From Neoroseomonas lacus (GTDB taxonomy: Bacteria > Pseudomonadota > Alphaproteobacteria > Acetobacterales > Acetobacteraceae), in the NCBI RefSeq assembly GCF_014644535.1, contig NZ_BMKW01000005.1, positions 248,001 through 312,000 on the forward strand: a DNA stretch of 64,000 nucleotides, written 5' to 3'. A program made the position numbers and the translations under genes. Positions 35,172 through 44,989 of the stretch are shown in pieces. Position 1 is the first letter of the stretch, and each line of letters begins with the position of its first letter. The notes beneath the pieces are model-generated. The model did no database searches. It had not been told where the DNA came from and saw nothing but the letters and a program-made list of their open reading frames with translations.

Positions 35172-35540
35172 ATGGACAGCAATACTCACGCCATCGGCGA
35201 GGCGGAACGCGAGGCCCGTGCCCGCATTGCCCGCCATCTGCAGGACCTGCACTGGCTGCACCTGGCGCTGGCGGAGGAGAGCCGCGCGATCAAGCGCTTC
35301 ACCACGGACGGACAGGCGGGGGTCGAGATGGCGCTCGCAACCGAGATGCTGGAGCAGTATCTCGGCGCCAGCGCCGGTTTCGTCGAGAATATGCGCGGGC
35401 GGTTCGAGGCGCGGTTGGCGCTGTTGCGGCGCGGCGAGCCGGCCTTTGGTGGCAGGCCGGACCAGGCGCCCGAGCACGGGGCTTTCTGGTTGGCCTTTTC
35501 GCGGCTCTGCGCGGTGTTGCGCCGCTGCGGCGGCGGGTAG
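35172..35540 (+). CDS. Conserved hypothetical helical protein
   Basis: A 122-residue mostly alpha-helical, charged protein with no signal peptide, membrane segment or known motif. Helices about 10-35, 45-80 and 95-115 include LQDLHWLHLALAEESRAIKRF. The ATG at 35172 has GGAGG 6 nt upstream; the frame's extension to 35097 is unlikely. It is monocistronic between the divergent PPOX gene and the convergent asd gene. I do not recognise the family. Confidence 0.6.
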   Translation: MDSNTHAIGEAEREARARIARHLQDLHWLHLALAEESRAIKRFTTDGQAGVEMALATEMLEQYLGASAGFVENMRGRFEARLALLRRGEPAFGGRPDQAPEHGAFWLAFSRLCAVLRRCGGG

Positions 35541-35589
35541 TCGTGGTCGCGGAGCAGGGACGGCCTGCTCCGCGATTCCGGGTCGGGCG

Positions 35590-36603
35590 TCAGGCCGCCC
35601 TGCGGGCCGCCATCGGCAGCCGTTCGGCGATCTGCACCGCGTTCAGGGCGGCGCCTTTCAGCAGCTGGTCGCCGCACAGGAAGAAGTCGAGGCCGCGATC
35701 CCCGAAGACCGGGTTGGCGCGGATGCGCCCCGCTTCGACGTCGTCCTGGCCTGTCGCGTTGATCGGCATCGGGTAGATGCCGTGCTCGGGGTCATCGACC
35801 ACCTTCACGCCGGCGGCGTGACGCAGCACCTCGCGCGCCGCTTCCGGCGTGACGGGGCGTTCCGTCTCGATGGTGACGGCTTCGGCATGCACCCGCATGG
35901 TCGGGATGCGCACCGCGGTGCAGGAGATGGGCAGGTCCGGCAGGCCCATGATCTTCCGGCTTTCCCAGGCGACCTTCATTTCCTCCCGCGTGTAGCCGTT
36001 GGGCTGGAAGGCATCGATCTGCGGGATGACATTGAAGGCGAGCGGCCAGCGGAACACGTCGTGCTCCGGCTTCACGCCTTCCACCAGCATGCGGCGGGAT
36101 TCGCGTTCGAGTTCCGCCATGCCCTCCGCCCCGGCGCCCGAGGCCGCCTGGTAGGTGGACACGATGACGCGGCGCAGCCCGAAGGCCTGGCGCAGCGGCT
36201 CGAGTGCCACAACCAGGATCGCCGTGGTGCAGTTCGGGTTGGCGATCAGCCGCGCGCCGCCGATGGCGCCGGCATTCACCTCGGGCACCACCAGGGGGAC
36301 GTGGTCCTCCAGCCGGAAGGCGGAGGAGTTGTCCACCACCGTCACGCCAGCCTCGACCATCTTCGGGGCATGCGCCTTGGCGAAGTCGCCAGAGACGGCG
36401 AGCAGAGCGAGGTCGAGGTCACGCACGGCGGCGTCGGAGAATTCCTCGATCGTCACATCGCCGAAGGGCGTTTTCGTTTTCGTGCCGGCGCTGCGGGCGG
36501 AGGCGAACAGCCTCAGCGAGGTGACCGGGAAGGCCCGGCGCCCCAGAACATCCACAAGCTCGCGACCCACCGCTCCGGTGGCGCCGACAATACCGACACG
36601 CAT
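35590..36603 (-). CDS. asd: Aspartate-semialdehyde dehydrogenase
   Basis: A 337-residue NADPH enzyme of the Lys/Met/Thr/diaminopimelate pathway, reducing aspartyl phosphate to the semialdehyde. GIVGATGAVGREL (4-16) binds NADP, the nucleophile is Cys125 in NPNCTT, and RIPTMRVHAEAV holds the acid/base His239. QAASGAGAEGM (152-162) is the substrate loop. Length is standard. It stands alone, with 518 bp of repeat-rich DNA upstream. Confidence 0.96.
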   Translation of the reverse strand: MRVGIVGATGAVGRELVDVLGRRAFPVTSLRLFASARSAGTKTKTPFGDVTIEEFSDAAVRDLDLALLAVSGDFAKAHAPKMVEAGVTVVDNSSAFRLEDHVPLVVPEVNAGAIGGARLIANPNCTTAILVVALEPLRQAFGLRRVIVSTYQAASGAGAEGMAELERESRRMLVEGVKPEHDVFRWPLAFNVIPQIDAFQPNGYTREEMKVAWESRKIMGLPDLPISCTAVRIPTMRVHAEAVTIETERPVTPEAAREVLRHAAGVKVVDDPEHGIYPMPINATGQDDVEAGRIRANPVFGDRGLDFFLCGDQLLKGAALNAVQIAERLPMAARRAA

Positions 36604-36795
36604 GTCCCTCAGTGTCCTTTCGAGGGTTGAAGGGGCGCGATGATTAGCGCAAAGGCGCGGCCGGACCAATGGTTCAGTGCTGTTTCGGCCCATGTGGCAG
36701 GGCAGGGCGGACCCCGGCCCCGGACATGGCGCGGCGGCTGACGGCCAGGACGAGGATCGAGGCCAGAGCGCAGCCTGCTCCATGGTGAGGCCATG

Positions 36796-36920
36796 GATCG
36801 AGGCCATGCCTCGGCCTGGGAGCGCACGGCGAGGCCGCGCCCGGACTGCCCATCGCCCGCTGTGCGCCAGCGTACGGCGCGAACCCAGGCGGCCCGGATG
36901 GGCCGCGCCTGGTGTCGGGA
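36796..36920 (+). repeat. Covarying-hairpin repeat, copy B
   Basis: Hairpin CGAGGC / GCCTCG with a CAT loop (36799-36813), then TGGGAGCGCACGGCG and about 90 bp ending GGCCCGGATGGGCCGCGCC. The next copy follows directly, so this 518-bp gap between asd and lysK contains two units in tandem and no gene. Confidence 0.6.
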
Positions 36921-36927
36921 GGATCTC

Positions 36928-37050
36928 GGATCGAGGCCACGCCTCGATCCGGGAGCGCAAAGCGCCACCACGCCCAGACCGCCCGCGCGCACGGTGCGCC
37001 AGTGCACGGCTCGAAGCCAAGCTGCCCGGATGGGCCGCGCTCGGCGTTTG
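36928..37050 (+). repeat. Covarying-hairpin repeat, copy C
   Basis: Perfect 10-bp stem GGATCGAGGC / GCCTCGATCC (36928-36937, 36941-36950) with a CAC loop, then GGGAGCGCAAAGCG and a tail ending CCGGATGGGCCGCGC, matching copy B. The end lies about 70 bp before the lysK start. Confidence 0.65.
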
Positions 37051-37121
37051 AGGGCATGACAAGACTCACCAAGGGTCGCCTCGCGACCCTTGGCCACCTA
37101 TAACGCCCCTCCGGTTTTCAA

Positions 37122-38765
37122 ATGAGTTTCGCCATCGTGACGATCCAGCCCGCCGCCGATCTCTCCACCGTGAAGGCCTGGCCCTTCGAGGAAGCGCGCA
37201 AGGTCGCCGCGCGGGTGGCGAAATCGGGCAAGGACACGGCGCTGTTCGAAACCGGCTACGGCCCCTCGGGCCTGCCGCATATCGGCACCTTCGGGGAGGT
37301 TGCGCGCACCTCCTGGGTACGTCGCGCCTTTGAACTGATGACCGGGTTGCGATCGCGCCTGATCGCCTTCAGCGACGACATGGATGGGCTGCGCAAGGTT
37401 CCCGACAACGTGCCGAACAAGGAGATGCTGGCGCAGCATCTCGGCCGCTCGGTCACCGCGATTCCCGACCCTTTCGGCACGCATGAGAGCTTCGGGCATC
37501 ACAACAATGCGAGGCTGCGCGCGTTCCTCGACGCCTTCGGCTTCGATTACGAATTCGCCTCGTCGTCCGACTATTACCGCTCGGGCCGCTTCGACGAGGC
37601 ACTGATCCGCATGGCGGAGAAGCATGAGGAGGTGCGTAGCGTCATCCTGCCGACGCTCGGGCCGGACCGCCGCGCCACCTATTCGCCCTTCCTGCCGATC
37701 CATCCCAAGACCGGCGTGGTCATGCAGGTGCCGATGGACGAGGTCCGCCCCTCCGAGGACCTGCTGATCTGGCGTGACCCCGAGAATGGCGAGCGCCACG
37801 CGACGCGCATCACCGGCGGTCATTGCAAGGCGCAGTGGAAGGCCGATTGGGCACTGCGCTGGTACGCGCTGGGCGTCGATTACGAGATGTCGGGCAAGGA
37901 TCTGATTGATTCCGTGCGGCTATCCTCGGCGATCTGCCGCGTGATGGGGGCGGAAGCGCCGGAGGCCTTCACCTACGAGCATTTCCTCGACGAACAGGGC
38001 CAGAAGATCAGCAAGTCGAAGGGCAATGGGCTGACCATCGACGAATGGCTGCGCTACGCGCCGGCCGAGAGCCTGTCGCAATACATGTACAATCAGCCCC
38101 AGCGGGCCAAGCGGCTGTTCTTCGACCAGATCCCGCGCGCGGTGGACGAATACCTGCAGCATCGCGTCCGGCTGCGCGCCGCACCCGACCCGACCAACCC
38201 CGCCTGGCACATCCATGGCGGCAGCGTGCCGAACGACCCGGAACCGCCGGTTCCTTTCGCCATGCTGCTGAACCTGGCCTCCGTGGTGAATGCGGACGAC
38301 CCGGAGATCCTGTGGGGCTTCCTTGCGCGCTACGCGCCCGGCGCGACGCCGGCGACCCAGCCGATGCTGGCGAAGCTGGTCGAGCACGCGGTCCATTACT
38401 ATCGGGATTTCGTGGCGCCGACGAAGCGCTATCGCCTCCCCAGTGATGCGGAACGCGAGGCGCTGACGGCGCTGATGGCCATGCTGCGCGACCGCGTGGC
38501 CGACCTCGAAGCCATGCCGCCCGAGGATCGTGCGAAGGCGATCCAGGACCTGGTCTATGACGCCGGTCGTCGCGAGCCCTTCTTGCAGGCGAACAAGGAC
38601 GGCTCGATGGGCGTGTCGCGCGCCTGGTTCAACGCGCTGTACCAGGTGTTGCTCGGACAGGAGGAAGGCCCACGCTTCGGCGGCTTCGTCGCGCTCTACG
38701 GCATCGCCGGCACGATCGGGTTGATCGAGACGGCGCTGGCGCGGCAGGAGAGCCCGGCCGCGTGA
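37122..38765 (+). CDS. lysK: Class I lysyl-tRNA synthetase
   Basis: Charges tRNA-Lys. In the 547 residues, the class I signatures are HIGT (53-56, in [10 protein letters not shown]) and KISKSKG (295-301). A class I LysRS, related to archaeal enzymes, is usual in alphaproteobacteria in place of class II LysS. The C-terminal helical domain is full length. The ATG at 37122 follows the repeat array. Its stop overlaps the GTG start of the truncated mprF (GTGA), so Lys-tRNA synthesis and a Lys-tRNA-using lipid-modification gene are expressed together. Confidence 0.95.
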   Translation: MSFAIVTIQPAADLSTVKAWPFEEARKVAARVAKSGKDTALFETGYGPSGLPHIGTFGEVARTSWVRRAFELMTGLRSRLIAFSDDMDGLRKVPDNVPNKEMLAQHLGRSVTAIPDPFGTHESFGHHNNARLRAFLDAFGFDYEFASSSDYYRSGRFDEALIRMAEKHEEVRSVILPTLGPDRRATYSPFLPIHPKTGVVMQVPMDEVRPSEDLLIWRDPENGERHATRITGGHCKAQWKADWALRWYALGVDYEMSGKDLIDSVRLSSAICRVMGAEAPEAFTYEHFLDEQGQKISKSKGNGLTIDEWLRYAPAESLSQYMYNQPQRAKRLFFDQIPRAVDEYLQHRVRLRAAPDPTNPAWHIHGGSVPNDPEPPVPFAMLLNLASVVNADDPEILWGFLARYAPGATPATQPMLAKLVEHAVHYYRDFVAPTKRYRLPSDAEREALTALMAMLRDRVADLEAMPPEDRAKAIQDLVYDAGRREPFLQANKDGSMGVSRAWFNALYQVLLGQEEGPRFGGFVALYGIAGTIGLIETALARQESPAA

Positions 38766-40720
38766 CCATCGGCGCGCGCGCCCTCGCCTGGGCAAAACGG
38801 CATGGGGCGACTGTGTTCGGGCTGCTGCTGCTGGGCGGCGCGCTCTATGTCGTGCAGCGGGAATTCCGCACCCTGTCCTGGGCGGACATCAAGGGCGCGC
38901 TGGACAGCACGTCCGCCGCCTCGCTCTGGGCCGCGGCCGGCTTTACCCTGGCCGCCTATATCGTGCTCACGGCCTATGACCGGTTGGGGTCGGTCTATGC
39001 CGGCCATCCGGTGTCCTATTCGCGGACCTCGCTGGCGTCCTTCGTGGCCTACGCGCTGGCCAACAATCTCGGCTTCGCCACGGTATCGGGGGCGGCGATC
39101 CGCTTTCGCTTCTACGCCGCCTGGGGGTTGCCGCCGCTCGCCATCGCCAAGGTGGTGGCCTTCACCTCTCTGACCTTCGGGTTGGGCGGCTTCGCGCTGG
39201 GTGGGCTCGTGCTGGTCGCCGAGCCGGAGGTGCTGCCCTTCTTCGGCGGCGGCACGCCTCGCTGGGTCATGCAGGCGGCCGGGCTGGTCATGTGGGTGAT
39301 CGTCTCGAGCTACATCCTGCTCGCGCGGTTCGTGCCGCATTTCCGCCTGTTCGGGCACCAGATCGACCTGCCGGGATTCCGCATGGCGGTGGCGCAGACC
39401 GCGCTCGCCTCCGCCGATGTCGCGGTGACGGCGCTGATCTTCTGGACCCTGCTGCCACCGGTCGAAGGGCTGACCTTCCTGCATTTCCTCGGCGTCTATG
39501 TGCTGGCGCTGTCGGCCGGGATCATCGCCAATGTGCCGGGCGGCATCGGCGTCTTCGACGGCGCGATCCTGATCGGGCTGTCGGGGTATCTGCCGGCGCC
39601 GGTGGTGATCGGCGCGCTGCTGCTATTCCGCATGTTCTACTACATCGTGCCGCTGTTCATCGCCGGGCTGATGTTCGCCGCCTTCGAGGTGAGCCAACGT
39701 CGCCACCTGATGGACCGCTTCTCGTTCGAACGCGGCGTTGCCGTGTCCTTCGAGGTGCCGGCGATGGCGGCGCTGACCGGCCTCGCGGCGATGACCATGA
39801 TCATCATCGGCGCGCTGCCGCCCAAGCCGAACATGCTTGATGGCATCTTCGACGTGCTGGACGATGCGGCGAGCCATTTCGCCGCTTCCGTCGTCGGCTG
39901 CCTGCTGCTCGTCGCCGCCTATGGGCTGATGCGTCGGCTGGCGATCGCCTGGTGGGCGACGCTGGTGCTGCTGATGAACGGTGCGGCGGTGGTGTGGCTG
40001 CGCGGCGAGCCCTGGTGGCTGATCGGTGGCTTCGTGTTGCTGGCGCTGCTGCTGACCACGGTGCGGCCGGCATTCTACCGCCGTGCCTGGCTGACCACCG
40101 AACCGCTGTCGGCGGAGACAGTGGCCGCGCTCGCCGCGCTGGCGCTGAGTGCGCTGACCTTGGCGCGCATCGCCTATGCCGGCCCCTATGGCGGCATGTC
40201 CTGGTGGGGCGTGGTGCTGTCGGATGAAGCGCCGCGCACGCTGCGCTTCGCCGTGGGTCTTGCCGGCGTGCTGCTGCTCGGTGCGGCGGCGGGGCTGTTG
40301 CGGCCTGCCCGCAGTGCGGCGGTGCCGTATGACGAGGCTGTCCGGCAGCGCCTGATGGCGCTTGGCGCGGTCGCGCCCGCGGTCGGCGCGGCCGATGGTG
40401 CCGTCTTCGGGCAGGCGGGCCGGGCCGGTTGCGCCTTTGTGAAGCGGGATGGCGTCTGGCTCGCCCTGGGCGATCCGGCGGGCGAGGAGAAGGACAGGGT
40501 TTCGGCGATATGGCGCTTTCGCGACATCTGCGAGCAGGCCGGCGTCGACCCGGCTTTCTGGCGGGCCGGACCCGCCTTGCTGCGCGTCTATGCCGATATC
40601 GGGCTGACACCCTTCCCGCTGCGCGGCGGCGCGAGTGGCGGATTGTACCTGCTCTGCCGACCCGAGCGGGACATCGACGCGCTGATGTCGCTGCTACCGA
40701 AGGTTGAAGATGCCGCCTGA
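38762..40720 (+). CDS. mprF: MprF-like flippase with truncated synthase domain
   Basis: A 652-residue integral-membrane protein. Residues 1-340 form the MprF flippase domain ([22 protein letters not shown], the [15 protein letters not shown] segment, [18 protein letters not shown]), followed by further helices to about 515. The cytosolic DUF2156 aminoacyl-transferase domain starts ([45 protein letters not shown]) but stops after roughly 130 residues, where full MprF/LpiA proteins continue about 190 more. The second GNAT-like half, with the tRNA-dependent transfer site, is missing. GTG start at 38762, overlapping the lysK stop. Confidence 0.85.
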   Translation: MTIGARALAWAKRHGATVFGLLLLGGALYVVQREFRTLSWADIKGALDSTSAASLWAAAGFTLAAYIVLTAYDRLGSVYAGHPVSYSRTSLASFVAYALANNLGFATVSGAAIRFRFYAAWGLPPLAIAKVVAFTSLTFGLGGFALGGLVLVAEPEVLPFFGGGTPRWVMQAAGLVMWVIVSSYILLARFVPHFRLFGHQIDLPGFRMAVAQTALASADVAVTALIFWTLLPPVEGLTFLHFLGVYVLALSAGIIANVPGGIGVFDGAILIGLSGYLPAPVVIGALLLFRMFYYIVPLFIAGLMFAAFEVSQRRHLMDRFSFERGVAVSFEVPAMAALTGLAAMTMIIIGALPPKPNMLDGIFDVLDDAASHFAASVVGCLLLVAAYGLMRRLAIAWWATLVLLMNGAAVVWLRGEPWWLIGGFVLLALLLTTVRPAFYRRAWLTTEPLSAETVAALAALALSALTLARIAYAGPYGGMSWWGVVLSDEAPRTLRFAVGLAGVLLLGAAAGLLRPARSAAVPYDEAVRQRLMALGAVAPAVGAADGAVFGQAGRAGCAFVKRDGVWLALGDPAGEEKDRVSAIWRFRDICEQAGVDPAFWRAGPALLRVYADIGLTPFPLRGGASGGLYLLCRPERDIDALMSLLPKVEDAA

Positions 40721-40783
40721 TCGGCTTGCAAGAGCGGCCATAAAGCGGCATTCCAGCGCCCTGCCCAGACACGAGGGATCCCC

Positions 40784-42088
40784 ATGCGTATCGCAATGAT
40801 CGGCGCCGGTTACGTCGGTCTCGTCTCAGGCGCGTGCTTTGCTGAATTCGGCGTTGACGTAACCGTGATGGACGTCGATCCCGACAAGATCGCCGGTCTG
40901 CATGCCGGTCGGATGCCGATTTATGAGCCGGGGCTGGAGAAGCTGGTCGCCGAGAATGTGCGCGACGGCAGGCTAACCTTCACCACCGACCTCGCGACCG
41001 CGGTGAAGGGGGCCGATGCGGTGTTCCTCGCCGTGGGTACGCCGACGCGGCGTGGCGATGGGCATGCCGACCTTTCCTATGTCTACGCCGCGGCGGAACA
41101 GGTGGCGAAGGCGGCCGAGGGGCCGCTGGTGATCGTGACGAAATCCACCGTCCCGGTCGGCACCGGGCGGGAGGTCCAGGAGATTGTCCGCCGGGTCAGG
41201 CCGGACGCGAAGATTTCGGTGGCCTCCAATCCGGAATTCCTGCGCGAGGGCAGCGCGATCGGCGACTTCATGCGGCCGGACCGCGTTGTCATCGGCGTTG
41301 ATGACGACTTTGCGCTGGCGACGCTGAAGCGGCTGTATCGCCCGCTCTATCTGATCGAGACGCCGGTGCTCGCGGTGTCGATCGAGAGTGCGGAACTGAT
41401 CAAATACGCCGCGAATGCCTTCCTCGCGGTGAAGATCACCTTCATCAACGAAATCGCCAACCTGTGCGAGAAGGTTGGCGCCGACGTGCATGACGTCGCG
41501 CGCGGCATGGGCCTCGATGGTCGGATCGGGCGCAAATTCCTGCATCCCGGTCCGGGTTATGGTGGGTCATGCTTCCCCAAGGACACGCTGGCGCTGGCGC
41601 GCACCGCGCAGGATGCCGGCAGCCCGGTGCGCCTGGTCGAAACCACCATCGCGGTGAATGACGGGCGCAAGGCGGAGATGGCCGAGCGCATCCTCGCGGC
41701 ACTCGGGCCGGACCCGAAGGGCAAGCGCGTCGGCGTGCTGGGCGTGACCTTCAAGCCCGAGACGGACGACATGCGCGATGCGCCGTCGTTGGTGATCCTG
41801 CCGGCGCTTGTCGCTGCCGGGGTCGAGGTCGTGGCTTACGACCCGCAACCGGCCCATGCGCGGCAGGCCCTGCCGGCGGCGATCGACTTCACCGGAACGG
41901 CGCTGGCCGCGGCCGAGGGTGCCGATGCCGTGGTCGTGCTGACGGAATGGAACGAGTTCCGCGCCTTGTCACCGGATCGCCTCAAGGCCGCCATGAAGGG
42001 CGGCATTGTTCTAGACCTTCGCAATGTGTGGGACCCGGTGGCGATGCGCGCGGCCGGGATCACCTATTCATCGATCGGCCGCCCGTAG
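40784..42088 (+). CDS. ugd: UDP-glucose 6-dehydrogenase
   Basis: Oxidises UDP-glucose to UDP-glucuronate with two NAD+. In the 434 residues, GAGYVGLVSGACFAEFG (7-23) binds NAD; the nucleophile is Cys263 in GGSCFPKDT; the conserved Lys is in ESAELIKYAANAFLAVKI; and GVTFKPETDDMRDAPS begins the UDP-binding domain. Full length. A GCGGGGC/GCCCCGC hairpin (42098-42118) follows the stop. With the phosphomannomutase next door it supplies sugar nucleotides for exopolysaccharide or LPS. Confidence 0.96.
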   Translation: MRIAMIGAGYVGLVSGACFAEFGVDVTVMDVDPDKIAGLHAGRMPIYEPGLEKLVAENVRDGRLTFTTDLATAVKGADAVFLAVGTPTRRGDGHADLSYVYAAAEQVAKAAEGPLVIVTKSTVPVGTGREVQEIVRRVRPDAKISVASNPEFLREGSAIGDFMRPDRVVIGVDDDFALATLKRLYRPLYLIETPVLAVSIESAELIKYAANAFLAVKITFINEIANLCEKVGADVHDVARGMGLDGRIGRKFLHPGPGYGGSCFPKDTLALARTAQDAGSPVRLVETTIAVNDGRKAEMAERILAALGPDPKGKRVGVLGVTFKPETDDMRDAPSLVILPALVAAGVEVVAYDPQPAHARQALPAAIDFTGTALAAAEGADAVVVLTEWNEFRALSPDRLKAAMKGGIVLDLRNVWDPVAMRAAGITYSSIGRP

Positions 42089-42097
42089 CCTGCCGGC

Positions 42098-42118
42098 GCG
42101 GGGCGTCGCTGGCCCCGC
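42098..42118 (+). terminator. Hairpin after ugd
   Basis: A 7-bp GC stem, GCGGGGC (42098-42104) / GCCCCGC (42112-42118), with a GTCGCTG loop, 10 bp past the ugd stop. No U-tract, so it may be a pause or mRNA-end stabiliser as much as a terminator. Confidence 0.5.
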
Positions 42119-42191
42119 ATAGTGACCGCACGAGCATCGTCACCCATCCGGGTGATGCCATCCGATTGGGAAACGCTCTCAGGGAGTGACC

Positions 42192-43604
42192 ATGCCCGCC
42201 TTCCACCATCGCTTCGATTCCACTGTTCTGCGCGAATACGACATTCGCGGTATCGTTGGTAAGACGCTGAAGCCGGAGGACGCCTTCGCGATCGGCCGCT
42301 GCTTCGGTTCCATTGTGGTGCGCGCCGGCGGCAAGCGTGTCGCGGTCGGCTATGATGGACGGCTGCATTCGCCGGAACTCGAAGCCCAGCTGGTGGCCGG
42401 GCTGCGGACCTGCGGGCTGGAGGTTGTGCGCATCGGACTGTGCGCGACGCCGATGCTGTACTTCGCTTCTTACGATCAGCAGGCCGATGGCGCGGTGATG
42501 GTGACGGGCAGCCATAACCCGCCCGACTACAACGGCTTCAAGATGATGATCGGCAAGAAGCCGTTCTACGGCACGCAGATCCAGGAGATCGGGCGCATGG
42601 CCGGGGAAGGCGATGTGGTGCCGGAAGCGGTGGGCTCCGACCGCGCCGTGGACATAGCGCCGCGTTATGCCGAGCGCGTGCTGGAAGATTGGGACGGCGG
42701 CGAGCGCAAGCTGAAGGTGGTGTGGGACCCCGGCAATGGTTCGGCCGGGCCGATCGTGAAGGCGCTGGCGGCACGCCTGCCGGGGACGCATTTCGTCATC
42801 AATGGCGATGTGGACGGCACCTTCCCCAACCATCATCCCGACCCGACGGTGGCGAAGAACCTCGAGCAGCTCATCACCGAGGTGGCGCGCGAGAAGGCCG
42901 ATCTCGGCATCGCTTTCGATGGCGATGGGGACCGCATCGGCGTGGTCGACAATGACGGCCATATCCTGTTCGGCGACCAGTTACTGATCGTGCTCGCGCG
43001 CGACGTCCTGAAGTCGAAGCCGGGCGGGACGATCATCGCGGATGTGAAGGCGTCCCAGGTGCTGTTCGACGAGGTGGCGAAGGCCGGGGGCAATCCGCTG
43101 ATGTGGAAGACGGGCCATTCGCTGATCAAGGCGAAGATGGCCGAAACCGGCAGCCCGCTCGCCGGCGAGATGTCGGGGCACATCTTCTTCGCCGACAAAT
43201 GGTACGGCTTCGATGACGCGCCGTATTCGGCGATCCGGTTGCTCGGCATCGTCGCGCGGATGAGCACGACGCTGTCCGAGGTGCGCGCCGCGCTGCCGCA
43301 GGTGATCAACACGCCGGAGCTGCGCTTCAACTGCGAGGAAGCGCGCAAGTTCGTCGTGGTGAAGGAAGTCAAGGACCGCCTGGCCGCCAATGGTGCCAAG
43401 GTGCAGGACGTCGATGGCGTGCGCGTGCTGACCGAGGATGGCTGGTGGCTGCTGCGCGCCTCTAACACCCAGGCAGTGCTGGTGGCGCGCTGTGAGGCGT
43501 CGTCGGAAGCCGGGCTTGATCGGCTCAAGGCGCAGCTGGTGAAGCAGCTGGTGGCGAGCGGGCTCGAGGCGCCGGATTTCTCGGCGGAGAATGCCGGGCA
43601 CTGA
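42192..43604 (+). CDS. Phosphomannomutase / phosphoglucomutase
   Basis: A 470-residue alpha-D-phosphohexomutase that interconverts hexose-1- and 6-phosphates. The phosphoserine is Ser107 in [13 protein letters not shown]; the Mg2+ loop is DGDGDR (243-248); GEMSGHIFF is the sugar-binding loop; and [14 protein letters not shown] binds the phosphate at the C-terminus. It is of the AlgC/PMM-PGM type and works with ugd in sugar-nucleotide supply. The ATG at 42192 has AGGGAG just upstream and is preferred to the GTG at 42186. Confidence 0.95.
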   Translation: MPAFHHRFDSTVLREYDIRGIVGKTLKPEDAFAIGRCFGSIVVRAGGKRVAVGYDGRLHSPELEAQLVAGLRTCGLEVVRIGLCATPMLYFASYDQQADGAVMVTGSHNPPDYNGFKMMIGKKPFYGTQIQEIGRMAGEGDVVPEAVGSDRAVDIAPRYAERVLEDWDGGERKLKVVWDPGNGSAGPIVKALAARLPGTHFVINGDVDGTFPNHHPDPTVAKNLEQLITEVAREKADLGIAFDGDGDRIGVVDNDGHILFGDQLLIVLARDVLKSKPGGTIIADVKASQVLFDEVAKAGGNPLMWKTGHSLIKAKMAETGSPLAGEMSGHIFFADKWYGFDDAPYSAIRLLGIVARMSTTLSEVRAALPQVINTPELRFNCEEARKFVVVKEVKDRLAANGAKVQDVDGVRVLTEDGWWLLRASNTQAVLVARCEASSEAGLDRLKAQLVKQLVASGLEAPDFSAENAGH

Positions 43605-43610
43605 GGCGCG

Positions 43611-44861
43611 TTACGGGACCGCGCGGGCGGCGGTGACGCCGCTCTCCCAGGCCCCGGCGACGGTCGCGGCGAAGCGCGGGTGGCAGGCCTCGCCGGCGAA
43701 GCAGAGCCGGCCATCGGCGAGGGGGCGGGCCAGCGTGGTTCGCGCCGCCTGCGCGCCGGGCATGGCGTGGCTGTAGGCGCCGCGGAAGAGCGGGTCCTCC
43801 GCCCAGCGCGTGACCACGGGGGCGCCCAGAGCTGCGGCGGCGCGGGCGCCGAAGATCTGCGCTGCCTCGGCGCGGGCCTCGGCTTCTGCGGCAGCGGGGA
43901 CGCCGGCGAAAGCCCAGGCGCGGGCGCCGCCACAGAACGCGATCATCACCGGGTCGCCGAACAGGCGGGAAATCCAGGACATCGGCCGGTCGCCATCCTG
44001 TGTTACCGCGCGGCGCAGGCTGGTGAAGGGCGGCAGGTCGGGCGCGTCAGGATGGTCGGCGCGGAAGGCGATCTTGGTCAGCAGGCCGAGCGGCAGGGCC
44101 TGGATGGCCGCTTGCGTCGCCGCGGGCAGGGGTGGGTCGAAGGTGATGCCGCCGGCCGCCAGCACGCCGGTCGAGACGGTCACGATCGCCGCCCGCGCCG
44201 AGAGGCTGCCGAAGGCGCCCTCCACTGTGACGCCGCGCGCGCCCCAGCGGATACTGTCGACGCCGGCGCCGAGGCGGATCGGCAGGCCGGCCGCGAGGCG
44301 CGCGACGAGACCACCGACGCCGTCGCGCATGATGAGGTTCGGCCCATCCAGCGCGGTGGTGGCGAAGTCGTGCAGGCTCATGCGGGAAAGTTCGGCGGCG
44401 CAGATTTGCGCGCCTTCCCAATGCGCGATGGTGGCGTCCCAGGGGCCGGCCTGCGGGGCGGCGTGAGAGGCAGGGCGGTCGGGGGCGCCATTGGCGGCGG
44501 CGGCTTCGATGGTCGCCCAGAAATCCTGCTCGGCGGTGGCGAAGGCGCGGTCTTCCTCGGGCGTGGCGAAGCGGCCTTGCGTGACGAGCCGGCGCTGGCG
44601 CAGCGCATCGTGGTTGATCAGCTCGACCCCGAGTGCCCGGGCGAGCAGGGTGAGGGGATTGTCATCGGCCTGGTGCAGCCACGATGCGCCGTGGTCGAAG
44701 GGCAGGCCGAGGCTGGTGGATTCGGTGTAGGCGCGGCCACCGACGCGGGGGCCGGCCTCGAGTACGACGCAGCTGCGGCCACGCGCGGCGAGTTCGCGCG
44801 CCGCGGCGATGCCGGCGCAGCCGGCGCCGATGACGAGCACGTCTGGATCGGAAGGCAACAT
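43611..44861 (-). CDS. Flavin monoamine oxidase-like FAD enzyme
   Basis: A 416-residue FAD-dependent amine oxidase. VLVIGAGCAGIAAARELAAR (9-28) binds the ADP, followed by VLEAGPRVGGRAYTE, the HGASWLH segment, and the C-terminal GRLCFAGEACHPRFAATVAGAWESG FAD-binding motif (broken here by the family's usual spacing). Substrates may be polyamines or aromatic amines. The C-terminal Trp pair seen in MAO is only partly kept. It converges on the phosphomannomutase with 6 bp between, and diverges from the aldolase-like gene. Confidence 0.87.
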   Translation of the reverse strand: MLPSDPDVLVIGAGCAGIAAARELAARGRSCVVLEAGPRVGGRAYTESTSLGLPFDHGASWLHQADDNPLTLLARALGVELINHDALRQRRLVTQGRFATPEEDRAFATAEQDFWATIEAAAANGAPDRPASHAAPQAGPWDATIAHWEGAQICAAELSRMSLHDFATTALDGPNLIMRDGVGGLVARLAAGLPIRLGAGVDSIRWGARGVTVEGAFGSLSARAAIVTVSTGVLAAGGITFDPPLPAATQAAIQALPLGLLTKIAFRADHPDAPDLPPFTSLRRAVTQDGDRPMSWISRLFGDPVMIAFCGGARAWAFAGVPAAAEAEARAEAAQIFGARAAAALGAPVVTRWAEDPLFRGAYSHAMPGAQAARTTLARPLADGRLCFAGEACHPRFAATVAGAWESGVTAARAVP

Positions 44862-44989
44862 CGCCGCATCATGGCGCAGCCGGGGCGCCTTTGCTTCCCA
44901 TCGGTGCGTCAGCGCCCCGGTCCATTGTCGGAGCGACGGCTGTCGGCGATGTTGCCCGGCCGGACAGGCTCCAGGTCAGAGGATGAACC

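Noticed and set aside
40600..40790. Frameshift that might restore the missing mprF C-terminus
   Set aside because: No other frame between 40600 and the ugd start encodes residues resembling the second half of the synthase domain, so the truncation is taken as real.
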